From the NCBI RefSeq assembly GCF_024158715.1, contig NZ_JAMZBC010000002.1, forward strand, positions 1 to 63,115: a DNA stretch of 63,115 nt, in the 5' to 3' direction. Position 1 is the first letter of the stretch; the number at the start of each line of letters is the position of its first letter. The notes under the pieces are model-generated. The model had not been told where the DNA came from. It was given only the letters and a program-made list of their open reading frames with translations, and did no database searches. This document shows positions 9,228-17,442 of the stretch, in pieces. The position numbers were made by a program, and so were the translations under genes. This stretch comes from Halomonas sp. 707D7 (GTDB lineage: Bacteria; Pseudomonadota; Gammaproteobacteria; Pseudomonadales; Halomonadaceae).

Positions 9228-10322
9228 TTAGTCGTCGCCCTTGAGAAAGGTCAGCAGCTCCTGCAGGTTGCCGCGCTGAAGATCGCCTTTAAGTGCTGGC
9301 GCTTCGTACTCGGGCGTGGCCGAGAGGACGAAACGCCGATCCGCACCGGCACCGTAGGCATCGTCAAAGGCCTGGGCCTGGGTCTCCAGCTTTCGGATCG
9401 CCTCGATGCCCTGGCCTTCTCCCATGACCGGCTGCAGGAAAGACGCCGACAGCGAACGTGGCTGCTGGTCGCCCTTCTCGGCCAGCACGTAACTGGCGTG
9501 GGCACGCGAACCGAAACTGTTCTGCTTGCCCTTGGGCGAGATCTTGACGGCAGATTCCACCAGCGCGGCGATGGCGCGGTCGGCCAGATCGGTGTTGCCC
9601 TGAAGGTTCTCGACCAGCAGGTCGCGGTCGATGCAGAGGTAGAGATAGAACAGTCCGGCGGCGAATCCAGCCTCACCGATGTGGGCTGCACCGCGGTCCT
9701 CATCGCCCGTGTTGAGATCATCGACGGCGGTGAAGTAGTCGTCCTCGACCTCGGCGGCGTGCACCGTGATGGCATGCGCTACCTGGCAGGCGGCTTCAAC
9801 GTTGTAGCTGGGCGCGGCAGCCAGCATCCGCCCGAACAGCGCCACATCGACGGCGGTGGGCCGCCGGGCGAGCAGGCCCTTGAGCTCGTCGTCACTCGGC
9901 TCGCGGTTCGCAGCACCCAGCGTATCCGCCAGGGCTTCCAGCGCGTTGAGCTCCTCCGGACCGACATGCACCAGTTGCTCGATTTCGTACTCGTGTTTTT
10001 CGCCTTTTTCGACCTTGCGCAGCTTGCCGAAGACACCGGCGATCTTCTCGGCGCTGCTACCGGCCACTTTCTCGTTGGCGCCCGCCTGCACCATGCGGTC
10101 GAACACCTGCTTGCCCAGCCGCTTGGTGCGCGTGCCCTTGTGGCCGTCGACCGCCGATTCAAAGAGATCGGACGTGCGCCAGTTGCGCTTCAAGCTTTGT
10201 GAGGAAACGCGCAGCCGCCGGGCACCCCCCATGAAGGCCGTCTTGGGGCGGCCCAGGTCGTCGCGGTTGAGGTTGGAAGGCGGATAGGAAGTAAGCAAGT
10301 GAAGCTGAATAAAGTGGCTCAT
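9228..10322 (-). CDS. cas7e: Cascade backbone subunit Cas7e (CasC/Cse4)
   Basis: The 364-residue protein starts 'MSHFIQLHLLTSYPPSNLNRDD', followed by 'RPKTAFMGGARRLRVSSQSLKRNWR', both hallmark Cse4/CasC segments. 'RDLLVENLQGN' and 'AFAAGLFYLY' style regions follow. Six copies form the backbone that holds the crRNA in Cascade. It is 66 bases downstream of cse2, the longest gap inside the Cascade genes, which may hold a translation or processing signal that I cannot define. Confidence 0.96.
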   Translation of the reverse strand: MSHFIQLHLLTSYPPSNLNRDDLGRPKTAFMGGARRLRVSSQSLKRNWRTSDLFESAVDGHKGTRTKRLGKQVFDRMVQAGANEKVAGSSAEKIAGVFGKLRKVEKGEKHEYEIEQLVHVGPEELNALEALADTLGAANREPSDDELKGLLARRPTAVDVALFGRMLAAAPSYNVEAACQVAHAITVHAAEVEDDYFTAVDDLNTGDEDRGAAHIGEAGFAAGLFYLYLCIDRDLLVENLQGNTDLADRAIAALVESAVKISPKGKQNSFGSRAHASYVLAEKGDQQPRSLSASFLQPVMGEGQGIEAIRKLETQAQAFDDAYGAGADRRFVLSATPEYEAPALKGDLQRGNLQELLTFLKGDD

Positions 10323-10388
10323 GTCGTGTTCCCTGAGTAAAGATGGTGGAGTGAGACTGAAACGTATTTGATGAACGGTGGCCGCCGC

Positions 10389-11075
10389 TCAGCCCCCGAC
10401 GCCCGGTTTCAACGCGCGCGCCTGGAAGTAGGCATCACTCATGAGAAAAGCAAAGCGCTGGGTGGCCTCGGCGCGATACTGACCGCGCTGCTCGCGCTCC
10501 CAGAGCGCGACCATATCGCCCAGACGAACCACACTGACGCCAGCGTTATCGGCGAGCTTGAGCGCGCGGCGAAAGCGACGAATCAGCTCTTCGGGCGTAT
10601 GGCAATCGAGCAACTGCTGAAAGCGCAGATCGCTCATTCGGGGGGTGTCGCCGGTATTAGGGCGCTTCTCGCCCAGGCGCTTGCCCAGCGGGGCATCGAA
10701 GGTATCGCTACGCAGCTCGCTCGCCACGGCGGCGATGGCCGCCCAGGTTTCGATGCGCCGTTCACGGGAAGCCCAGGGGGCCTCCTTCTGCCAGGCCTTT
10801 GTTTCAAGTGCCTGCCATAAATGACGGAACGCCTCGGTCAGCATGACGGATTCGACCGTGTCACAGCGGCGCAGCGTGGCGCGCACGCCGCGTGGGTAAG
10901 CTGGCGCCTCGGTGATTTTTTTTAGTGCTGGAGGATCAAGTGTCAATCGCTGCCACCACAGGCGCAGCGTGTAAGCCTCTTCCGAGGTAAGCGCATGGCG
11001 ATATTCTTTTTCTTTATCGCCCGTTGTGGCCATGCTTTTTACCTCTGGCGAGATTTTTTGTTCTGCTTCATTCAT
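10389..11075 (-). CDS. cse2: Cascade small subunit Cse2 (CasB)
   Basis: A 228-residue, mostly helical protein with 'LRLWWQRLTLDPPALKKITEAPAYPRGVRATLRRC', which holds the family's 'RG.RA.LRR' motif, and 'FQQLLDCHTPEELIRRFRRAL' with 'DMVALWE' near the end. Two Cse2 copies stabilise the target and displaced strands in Cascade. Its start overlaps the end of cse1 by 4 bases. The first 14 residues could be trimmed to a second ATG (Met15) without touching the domain. Confidence 0.93.
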   Translation of the reverse strand: MNEAEQKISPEVKSMATTGDKEKEYRHALTSEEAYTLRLWWQRLTLDPPALKKITEAPAYPRGVRATLRRCDTVESVMLTEAFRHLWQALETKAWQKEAPWASRERRIETWAAIAAVASELRSDTFDAPLGKRLGEKRPNTGDTPRMSDLRFQQLLDCHTPEELIRRFRRALKLADNAGVSVVRLGDMVALWEREQRGQYRAEATQRFAFLMSDAYFQARALKPGVGG

Positions 11076-12787
11076 GCGGTACTTACCTCGGAATCGTCTT
11101 CAATAATTGGCTTGGTCAGTTCGAAACCACCTGTCGCGGCAAACGCCTGCACCGTCTTGCCGACCTTTTTGCCACTACCGTTCAGATACATCAGCAAATA
11201 GCGCCGCGCGCTGGTAATACGCTCGAGCTGCTGCATTTTCATGCCTTCCAGCGGGCCGCTGATCGCCTGGGCGTCGAACAGCGTCAACGCCTCACGCTTG
11301 AGTGCCAGATACCATTGGCGGTGAATGTCGGGTGACAGCGTGGGAGACTTTCCTGCCTCGTGCAGTCCTTCTTCGCGTAGCACCTCACCCATCTCACGCA
11401 GCGCGGTGAAAAACGCCAGTTGGGTGGCCTCGAAGAACTGGGCGTCGATCTGGCTCATGTCTCCCTTGGCGTCTTTAGGTCTTCTAAACCAAGCATCTCT
11501 AAGTCGATCGCGAAGTTCTTTAACAATATTTTCAGCCAACTCGACAAAACGTTTGACCCAATCACGCAGGGTATCTTGATAGAAATCGGGCACTCCTATC
11601 AGCGGCATCTCGACGTTGTACCAACCACGCGCTTCCATTTGCTTCATGTCGTAACCGAAGACCCAGAGCCGGGTATGCTTGAACAGCGCATCGAACGCTT
11701 CTCCATCGTCGCACGCGGCTTCTACCATTTCGTATTTCTTGAGGTGATGAGTGACCACACGGGCAGGCAATGTGCCGCTGACGATCTCATCTTTCAGCAT
11801 GAGACCCAACCAGTGCTGGTAGCCACTTGGCCCACCAGGTTGGCCTTTCGTGGACAAAGGAAACTCATCAAGTTTTTTTGGATTCATACGATATGGTGTG
11901 AGCGGGTGTCGCCAAGGACCGTCATAGTTGGCGCCATGCTTTTTTGATCGTAAGCGACGAACCAGTTGTTTCGACTCATTGCCACAAATGTCGCAACAAC
12001 CAGACTCATCGTCGAACAAAAGCCTAAAGCGCCGTGGCATTGACCAGAGGGCGTGCAAAGGATGCACTTGCTCAGGCAGAACTTCGGTGCCTTTCTTGTC
12101 ACTGACCCGGGTATTGGCCATCCAGAAGAACAGTTCGCTATCGTCAGCCACCGGCGCACGCCAGCGCTGACCTTTCTGTTTTACCGCATCGGTCGGCATC
12201 ACGTTGGGCCATAGGCGAGCCCAAAGCGAACTTTCTTCGTCTTCCGGCAAAATCAGTGTGGTTAAAGGCCCGCCGCCTCGTAGCCCTGTGCGTATTCCAG
12301 CCCCACCTTCAGGCGCGTTGATCTGCATGGTATGGAGTGCTAACGCCGTGCAGTTTGTGCAGAGCTTTTCGACACGATCGCGTTTGACAAAGAAGTCTCG
12401 ATTTTTCTTGATCGTACTAACGCCTGGAGAATCAACTAGAAGGCTACTAACAGAAGCTTCTTTAACATCCTCAAGTGGGTCAATGTCTTGCATGAAGCGC
12501 GGCCCGTCACCATCGAGCTCGAAGGCCGAGGTAAAGGGTGCCAACAGGTCATCGAGTTCGGCCACGCGGGGTGGCGTCTGGTAATGATCGAGCCAAGCAT
12601 CGGTATCTTTCGGCGTCATGGCCGTCTGCAAAAGCGCGATCAGAAACTGCCAGGCGGCGCCCTGAAAATCAGCGCGGGGGAGTGCGAGATCGAGCACGTC
12701 AGGATCGGCGAGGGCCGGGGGTGGGCGGTATTCGATTCGGCCATCTCGATGGCGAAACGGCAGCCAGGGGGCTGTGAGTAGATTCAT
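11072..12787 (-). CDS. cse1: Cascade large subunit Cse1 (CasA/Cas8e)
   Basis: The N-terminus 'MNLLTAPWLPFRHRDG' and the segments 'LPRADFQGAAWQFLIALLQT', 'CTNCTALALHTMQ' and 'GIRTGLRGGGPLTTLI' identify Cse1. 'CCDICGNE' gives a possible second CxxC zinc site. Cse1 recognises the PAM and recruits Cas3. I chose the ATG at 12787 with GAGGT 5 bases upstream; a GTG six bases earlier is possible. The 84-base gap to cas3 could hold an internal promoter as in E. coli, but I see no strong -35/-10 pair. Base composition in the middle (about 11500-12500) is slightly more AT-rich than its neighbours. Confidence 0.95.
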   Translation of the reverse strand: MNLLTAPWLPFRHRDGRIEYRPPPALADPDVLDLALPRADFQGAAWQFLIALLQTAMTPKDTDAWLDHYQTPPRVAELDDLLAPFTSAFELDGDGPRFMQDIDPLEDVKEASVSSLLVDSPGVSTIKKNRDFFVKRDRVEKLCTNCTALALHTMQINAPEGGAGIRTGLRGGGPLTTLILPEDEESSLWARLWPNVMPTDAVKQKGQRWRAPVADDSELFFWMANTRVSDKKGTEVLPEQVHPLHALWSMPRRFRLLFDDESGCCDICGNESKQLVRRLRSKKHGANYDGPWRHPLTPYRMNPKKLDEFPLSTKGQPGGPSGYQHWLGLMLKDEIVSGTLPARVVTHHLKKYEMVEAACDDGEAFDALFKHTRLWVFGYDMKQMEARGWYNVEMPLIGVPDFYQDTLRDWVKRFVELAENIVKELRDRLRDAWFRRPKDAKGDMSQIDAQFFEATQLAFFTALREMGEVLREEGLHEAGKSPTLSPDIHRQWYLALKREALTLFDAQAISGPLEGMKMQQLERITSARRYLLMYLNGSGKKVGKTVQAFAATGGFELTKPIIEDDSEVSTA

Positions 12788-12871
12788 CGGCACCTCGCGT
12801 GCATTATCTCGACGTTAATCGTACTTGTTGACTTACCTTGTCTCGCTTGCCTTTCAGTAAAATGGCAATGT

Positions 12872-15550
12872 CTATTCTTGTTCAAAACTCACGCCCCACT
12901 GTGCGTCGTAACCACATTGGCCCTCCTCTTCCGGCAGCCAGGGCTGCACGAAGCGCAGCCCGCGGTGGCGCTGCTGAAGCGCTTCCCACTGCTCGGCATA
13001 GATCTCCGGCAACCGAGCCAGTTTTCTGGCCTGGCTCTCTCTCAGGCGGCAGCGGCTGAGTCGGTCGGCGTGGCGGTGATCGTCTACCCAGAGCCCCAGC
13101 TCCTCCCCACGGCGCTTGAGCAGCACGACCTCGATGCTTTGCTCGTCGCTCAGCCTTGTGCCCGTTTCGCGCTCTTCCTGCCAGGGGTCGAAATCGTCAT
13201 CGAGGCGGTAGCCCTCTTCCAGATTCAGCGCGTTGTGGGTGGCCATCGAGACCGCGTGTTTCGCCATGCCGGTGTGCTCGAAGTGCGCCTGGTCGAACGC
13301 TTCGGGCAGGTCATCCGGTGATGCGGCATAAACGCCCTCGATCAAGGTTCGGGCATCGGTGGGCATGGTGATGGCGCCTTGCTGGCGCAGTACGCGCATG
13401 GTCAGCCAGACCAGTGAGGTGTCCTTGTAAACGGCCTGGGTGCCGCGATGCGCTTGGCTCAGCCAGTCGGCACGGGGGGTATCGCTCCATGCAGGTGCCA
13501 GCACCTGCAGCACGGGCGCGGGGCGAGCGCCGCGCTGATGGCGTTGAAGCCGGCCGGCGCGCTGAATCAAAAGATCGATGGGGGCAATGTCACTGACCAT
13601 TTGGTCAGCATCGCAGTCCAAAGATTCCTGAAAAACCTGCGTAGTAACAATTACTTGACCTCGCCTCAGCTGGTTATCGGACGTTTTTCCGAAGCGACGG
13701 ATCACCTCGGACTCGATTCGCTGGCGATCCACCATCGCGAAACGGGCGTGGAACAGCAGGCAGCGCTCGGGGTCCGGATGGCGCTCGCGCAGCGCTTGAA
13801 AGGCGCGGATGGCGTCATCGACGGTATTGCGCACCCAGACGATGCACTCACCCGCGTCCACGGCGGCCAGTACGCGCTCGATCCCCTCCTCTTCGCTTTC
13901 CAGCCAGTCGATGGTCACGCGGCGCGCGACTTCCGGGCGCGTGGCCACCGGGATCTCTTCGATCGTCTCCGCGCCGCAGTGGGTGAGCAGCGGGTACGCC
14001 GTCTTTTCCATTGGCCATGGCGCTGCGCCCAACCCATGCTGCCATGCCGCGGTCAACGCCTCGCGCATGGCGCGAGGAAGCGTGGCCGTCAGAAGAATGG
14101 CACTGCCGCCCTGGCGGGCGTGATGAGCCAGCAGTTGGTGCAGCAGGGTCTGCATGTAGTGATCGAAAGCGTGAACTTCATCGACGATTAGCACCTTGCG
14201 CGAAAGCCCCAGCAGGCGCAGCGACTGGTGGCGAAACGGCAGGCCACCCATCAGCGCCTGATCGATGGTGCCCACGCCTACATCGGCCAGCAGCGCCTTC
14301 TTGTTGGAGTCCGCCAGCCAGCGGTTGCATTGGGTCGAGGCGCTGGCATCCATCGTGGCGTAGTCATCGTGGTCGGGCTGCACGATGGCGCGCTCGAACG
14401 CCTCGTTGAGTTCGCGCGCGCCGTGCGCCAACACCAGAGAGGGCCTCGAGACGGCGCTGTAAAAGCGGTGGTGAAGATCACCCAGACGGGTATACATGGC
14501 GTTGGAGGTCGCCATGGTGGGCAGCGCGAAATAGAGCCCTTCGCCATGGCCATCGGCCAGCAGCCGCTGGGCCAGGATGCAGGCGGCCTCGGTCTTGCCG
14601 GCGCCAGTCACATCCTCGAGGATGAACAGCTGCGGCTCGGCCTGGAGCGGCAGGGTTTCCGCTTTTTGCTGCAGCGGGGTCGGCGTCACGTCAGCGGAAA
14701 ACCAGTGGGCAAGCCCGGTGTAGGGAATCGGCTCCGGGGGGCGGGCGAACCCGGTGGCGTTCAGCACTGCCTCGGCTTGCTCGAGCGCCTTCGGCCAGTA
14801 GTCGGAGAGCCGCATGGCTTTTTGGCAATAGGGGAAATAGTCCCGGTGAGAGCCCAGCCAGTCGCTCAGCGTCGCCCACCCGGCGATCGTCCAGCTCAGC
14901 GTCTTGAAGTGTGCCAGCCACTCGTCGTCCAGCAGCTTGTCGACCGGCCAGTGAGGCGCGATCAACGCCGCCCAATCGGCCACGAAGTCTCGCGCGGCAG
15001 TAGTGTCGTCAAGCTCGCCGTCGTCGACGAAAAAGTCTGCAAGCGTCAACTGACGAGTAGCCACTGGGAAACCGTGGTGGCCGAAAAACGGTGCTACTAG
15101 ATGATTCATCGACGTCTGCAGCTTTCTGGCGCGCGCCTCACCGTCAGGCCAATGCAATACACCCGCCTTGCGCCACTCTTTCCAGCAGGCATCCCAGAGC
15201 AGTACCCCCAAGCGATCGTGACGCTGCAGGTAAGGCTTGCCCTGGGGCGGCGCCATGCCGTCGAGTGCAAGCTTCAGCACCTCCTGAAAGGCACGGGAAA
15301 ACTTGCCGATGTCGTGAAGGCCGAGCAGAAAGACCAGCAGCCGCCGCAGCGGCTCGGGCTCGATATCCAATCTCGCGGCCAGTTGCTTCGTCAGCGGACG
15401 CTCGGGAGCGAGCAGATGCCAGCCGACCGCGGCGACATCCAGGCTGTGCCACGCCAGTAGATGGCAAGCATCTCCGGCCTGGCCGGGCAGCGCCTTGCCG
15501 GCGTAGCGGTGGTAGGACGGTAGGCGTGAAGGCCGTGTAGGTAGCGCCAA
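12872..15550 (-). CDS. cas3: Type I-E nuclease-helicase Cas3
   Basis: An 892-residue protein with an N-terminal HD nuclease ('LLAWHSLDVAAVG', 'GLHDIGKFSRAFQ', 'APFFGHHGFPV') and an SF2 helicase: Walker A 'EDVTGAGKTEAACILA', DEAH-type 'DEVHAFD', 'SAILLTATLP', and 'QRAGRLQRHQRG' as motif VI. Cas3 degrades DNA bound by Cascade. The start is TTG at 15550 with GAGGAG upstream; an in-frame TGA just upstream rules out a longer form, and no Met occurs before the conserved HD region. All key motifs are intact, so interference could work. Confidence 0.96.
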   Translation of the reverse strand: MALPTRPSRLPSYHRYAGKALPGQAGDACHLLAWHSLDVAAVGWHLLAPERPLTKQLAARLDIEPEPLRRLLVFLLGLHDIGKFSRAFQEVLKLALDGMAPPQGKPYLQRHDRLGVLLWDACWKEWRKAGVLHWPDGEARARKLQTSMNHLVAPFFGHHGFPVATRQLTLADFFVDDGELDDTTAARDFVADWAALIAPHWPVDKLLDDEWLAHFKTLSWTIAGWATLSDWLGSHRDYFPYCQKAMRLSDYWPKALEQAEAVLNATGFARPPEPIPYTGLAHWFSADVTPTPLQQKAETLPLQAEPQLFILEDVTGAGKTEAACILAQRLLADGHGEGLYFALPTMATSNAMYTRLGDLHHRFYSAVSRPSLVLAHGARELNEAFERAIVQPDHDDYATMDASASTQCNRWLADSNKKALLADVGVGTIDQALMGGLPFRHQSLRLLGLSRKVLIVDEVHAFDHYMQTLLHQLLAHHARQGGSAILLTATLPRAMREALTAAWQHGLGAAPWPMEKTAYPLLTHCGAETIEEIPVATRPEVARRVTIDWLESEEEGIERVLAAVDAGECIVWVRNTVDDAIRAFQALRERHPDPERCLLFHARFAMVDRQRIESEVIRRFGKTSDNQLRRGQVIVTTQVFQESLDCDADQMVSDIAPIDLLIQRAGRLQRHQRGARPAPVLQVLAPAWSDTPRADWLSQAHRGTQAVYKDTSLVWLTMRVLRQQGAITMPTDARTLIEGVYAASPDDLPEAFDQAHFEHTGMAKHAVSMATHNALNLEEGYRLDDDFDPWQEERETGTRLSDEQSIEVVLLKRRGEELGLWVDDHRHADRLSRCRLRESQARKLARLPEIYAEQWEALQQRHRGLRFVQPWLPEEEGQCGYDAQWGVSFEQE

Positions 15551-15977
15551 ACCTTGATCTCCTCAATCCGGATAGCAGCTCACAAAGCGAAACCTGTCCG
15601 GCTCGCAAACGCTGCCCGCCTTGCCTGCTGGTTCGACCCAAATGACCCTGCGGAACGTCGACTCAGCCAACTTAGCAAACGAATAAGAATCGACGATAGC
15701 GCGTGCAGCATCCAAAAGGAAGTTTGGAAACGGTCTGTGACTAAATAAACTGCGCCCATACCGCATAGCTCGCCCTTGATCGAGAACGGATGATCGTTGG
15801 CGGCCAACAGCTTTGATACAACTACCTGATTAAACCTGAAAAGAACTTCCCCATGTCCTGGTAAGCACATCACCCGGCGTTTGCGGGGATAGAGCCATGG
15901 AGTTATTAGGGTTCTAGCTTTGATCCTTTGATATATCGGAGTTATAGTAACCCCAAAATGAAAACAAGGGGTGGGAG
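15551..15977. other. 427-base gap between hicA and cas3 without a recognised gene
   Basis: The gap separates the divergent cas3 and hicA. Short open frames of 64-97 codons on both strands have no similarity I recognise and overlap each other, so I do not call them. It probably carries the cas3 promoter (minus) and the hicAB promoter (plus): TTGATC and TTATAG are spaced 16 bases apart upstream of hicA around 15919-15946. At 15874-15897 a stretch with GCGGGGAT resembles the last half of a CRISPR repeat, but only about 17 of 24 bases fit. Confidence 0.5.
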
Positions 15978-16161
15978 GTGAATAGCAAAGAATTGATCAA
16001 GGAGCTGAAAGCGGATGGCTGGACGCTAGCCAGAGTCAAAGGCAGTCATCACCATTTCCGCCATCCAACCAAGCCCGGCACGGTCACCGTTCCCCATCCG
16101 AAAAAGGATTTGAAAAACAGGGCTGGTCAAAGGAATCAGGAAAAGCGCCGGCCTCGAATGA
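15978..16161 (+). pseudogene. hicA: HicA-type toxin, frameshifted in its C-terminus
   Basis: The reading starts 'MNSKELIKELKADGW', then 'RVKGSHHHFRHPTKPG' and 'VTVPHPKKDLK', a near-textbook HicA mRNA interferase with its active-site His. After 'KKDLK' the annotated frame runs into unrelated sequence. Shifting by one base restores 'TGLVKGIRKSAGLE' and a stop at 16159-16161, the normal HicA end. The change is one extra A in the run of five A at about 16112-16116. This could be a real slippage mutation, programmed slippage, or a sequencing error. GTG start with a G-rich ribosome site. The antitoxin gene follows intact. Confidence 0.85.
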
Positions 16162-16207
16162 GGCGAGCCACTTCTGCGTCACCCAGCATCATAGAGAGAA
16201 AAGAGCC

Positions 16208-16627
16208 ATGTTATTTCCCATTGCCATCGAACGCGGAGATGAACAGCACGCCTACGGCGTTGCGGTGCCAGACCTGCCGGGGTGCTACTCGGCGGGCGAC
16301 ACCTTCGAAGACGCTCTGGTCAACGCCAAAGAAGCCGTCGAAGGATGGCTGGAAGTGGCCGTCGAAGCAGGCGACCCCATCCCCGAGGCCACCTCCATCG
16401 ACCACCATATGGATAACCCCGACTTCACCGGTTGGATCTGGGCCGTGGTCGAGATCGACGTAACCCCGTACCTGGGTAAAAGTCACAAGATCAATGTCAC
16501 CATGCCAGACTTGCTGCTCAAGCAAATCGACGACTTCGTGGCCCGTCACCCCGGCGACAAGACCCGCTCTGGCTTTCTCTCTCGCGTGGCCATGGCCGAG
16601 CTCGCACGCGTGCGTCAATCGGGCTAA
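16208..16627 (+). CDS. hicB: HicB-type antitoxin
   Basis: The 139-residue protein has the N-terminal HicB domain: 'FPIAIERG', 'GVAVPDLPGCYSAGDTFEDAL', 'AKEAVEGWLE'. The C-terminus is ribbon-helix-helix-like: 'HKINVTMPDLLLKQIDDFVARH' and 'RSGFLSRVAMAEL'. HicB neutralises HicA and represses the hicAB promoter. It lies 46 bases after the true hicA end. In the model of the CRISPR inversion, hicAB lies inside the inverted segment, between the array trailer and cas3. Confidence 0.93.
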   Translation: MLFPIAIERGDEQHAYGVAVPDLPGCYSAGDTFEDALVNAKEAVEGWLEVAVEAGDPIPEATSIDHHMDNPDFTGWIWAVVEIDVTPYLGKSHKINVTMPDLLLKQIDDFVARHPGDKTRSGFLSRVAMAELARVRQSG

Positions 16628-17027
16628 AGCGCGCAAACAGCCTCACTATTGCGGGGAACGGCGCCGTGTCAAAGACGACTTAACGCTAGATATCGGTTCA
16701 TCCCCGCGCCTGTGGGGAACGGACCGGAGCGGGTAAAGAGCAGGGCCACGTAGCCGGTTCATCCCTGCGCCTGCGGGGAACGGAAGAACATGATTGCCTG
16801 GGCGAGGCCCGCCTGCGGTTCATCCCCGCGCCTGCGGAGAACGGTCGCCCACGCTTTTGACGACGCTTTTCACGCCCGGTTCATCCCCACGCCTGCGGGG
16901 AACGGACGCTCGAGAAGTACCAGACCGCCCGCAGCCGCGGTTCATCCCCGCGCCTGCGGGGAACGGCGCCCCCAGAACCAGGGGCCCCATCACCGCCGCG
17001 GTTCATCCCCGCGCCTGCGGGGAACGG

Positions 17028-17059
17028 GATACATCAGCGTGCGCTCTCCCCTTTCTCGA
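17028..17059 (-). other. Spacer matching the locus's own cas5e/cas6e genes
   Basis: This 32-base spacer equals 8425-8456 except for one base. The base after it (17060) is T where the other repeats of this half have C, and T is also the base next to the protospacer at 8457. In type I-E acquisition the last repeat base comes from the PAM, so the match truly extends to 32 of 33. It is the spacer next to the inversion junction. Confidence 0.93.
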
Positions 17060-17091
17060 TGGTTCATCCCCGCGCCTGCGGGGATGAACCG
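17060..17091. repeat. Hybrid CRISPR repeat: right inversion junction
   Basis: The unit reads TGGTTCAT, the core CCCCGCGCCTGCGGGG at 17068-17083, then ATGAACCG. Both flanks are 3' handle flanks, so it is an almost perfect palindrome with a 4-base GCCT loop. It joins left-pointing and right-pointing array halves and is the reciprocal product of the hybrid at 6314-6339. Confidence 0.9.
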
Positions 17092-17355
17092 TCGGCCTCC
17101 ATCATCCGGAACACTGGATCCGTCCGTTCCCCGCGCCTGCGGGGATGAACCGCTCGCACCCTGGCGCACTGCAGCGGAGTGTATCCGCTCCCCGCGCCTA
17201 CGGGGATGAACCGTTTCACAGCCGCTGGCAGTACGGCATGCGGAACCGTTCCCCGCACCAGCGGGGTAACTCAATTACAGCCACCGTTACGCGAACATGT
17301 AATGACTGAGCGAGAACGAAATAAGAAATGACAGTGGAAGACATTACCTGGTGCT

Positions 17356-17389
17356 GGCTACTTGATCGGAATCGGCGTATCAAGTAGCC
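17356..17389. repeat. Perfect 11-base inverted repeat before the DUF1176-like pseudogene
   Basis: GGCTACTTGAT at 17356-17366 and ATCAAGTAGCC at 17379-17389 flank a 12-base loop. No T-run follows, so it is not a standard terminator on either strand. It lies 54 bases before the ribosome site of the downstream gene and could be an operator or an mRNA hairpin. The remaining sequence of 17269-17442 shows nothing else. Confidence 0.55.
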
Positions 17390-17442
17390 ATGTTGCCAAG
17401 CCGCGGTGAGCCATGAACGCTCACCGTAATAAGGAGAGGGTC

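Larger units (their letters stand above)
16651..17268 (-). CRISPR. CRISPR array 2: leaderless, seven leftward and three rightward units
   Basis: From a half repeat at 16651-16661, six full repeats start at 16694, 16755, 16816, 16877, 16938 and 16999. They read CGGTTCAT...GGGGAACGG, so the handle end faces left; seven 32-base spacers belong to this half. The hybrid repeat at 17060-17091 follows. Repeats at 17124, 17185 and a decayed one at 17246 point right, with three spacers. Left-half repeats are mutated toward the left (one base each in four of them) and right-half repeats toward the right, so both outer ends look like old trailer ends. No leader is attached to either half. Confidence 0.96.

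Noticed and set aside
15563-15873. Small frames of 64-97 codons upstream of cas3
   Set aside because: No similarity recognised, overlapping frames on both strands, no good ribosome site; noted as intergenic.
15874-15897. Possible decayed CRISPR repeat upstream of cas3
   Set aside because: Only about 17 of 24 bases fit and no spacer periodicity surrounds it; chance similarity in a GC-rich stretch is likely.
16790-17274. Open reading frames through array 2 with repeated 'GSSPRLRGT'/'FIPAPAGNG' motifs
   Set aside because: The periodicity of 61 bases is that of the CRISPR repeats; no ribosome site or codon bias supports coding.
17356-17389. Inverted repeat as a rho-independent terminator or phage att site
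   Set aside because: No T-run on either strand and no integrase or duplicated flank in the window; left as an unexplained hairpin.
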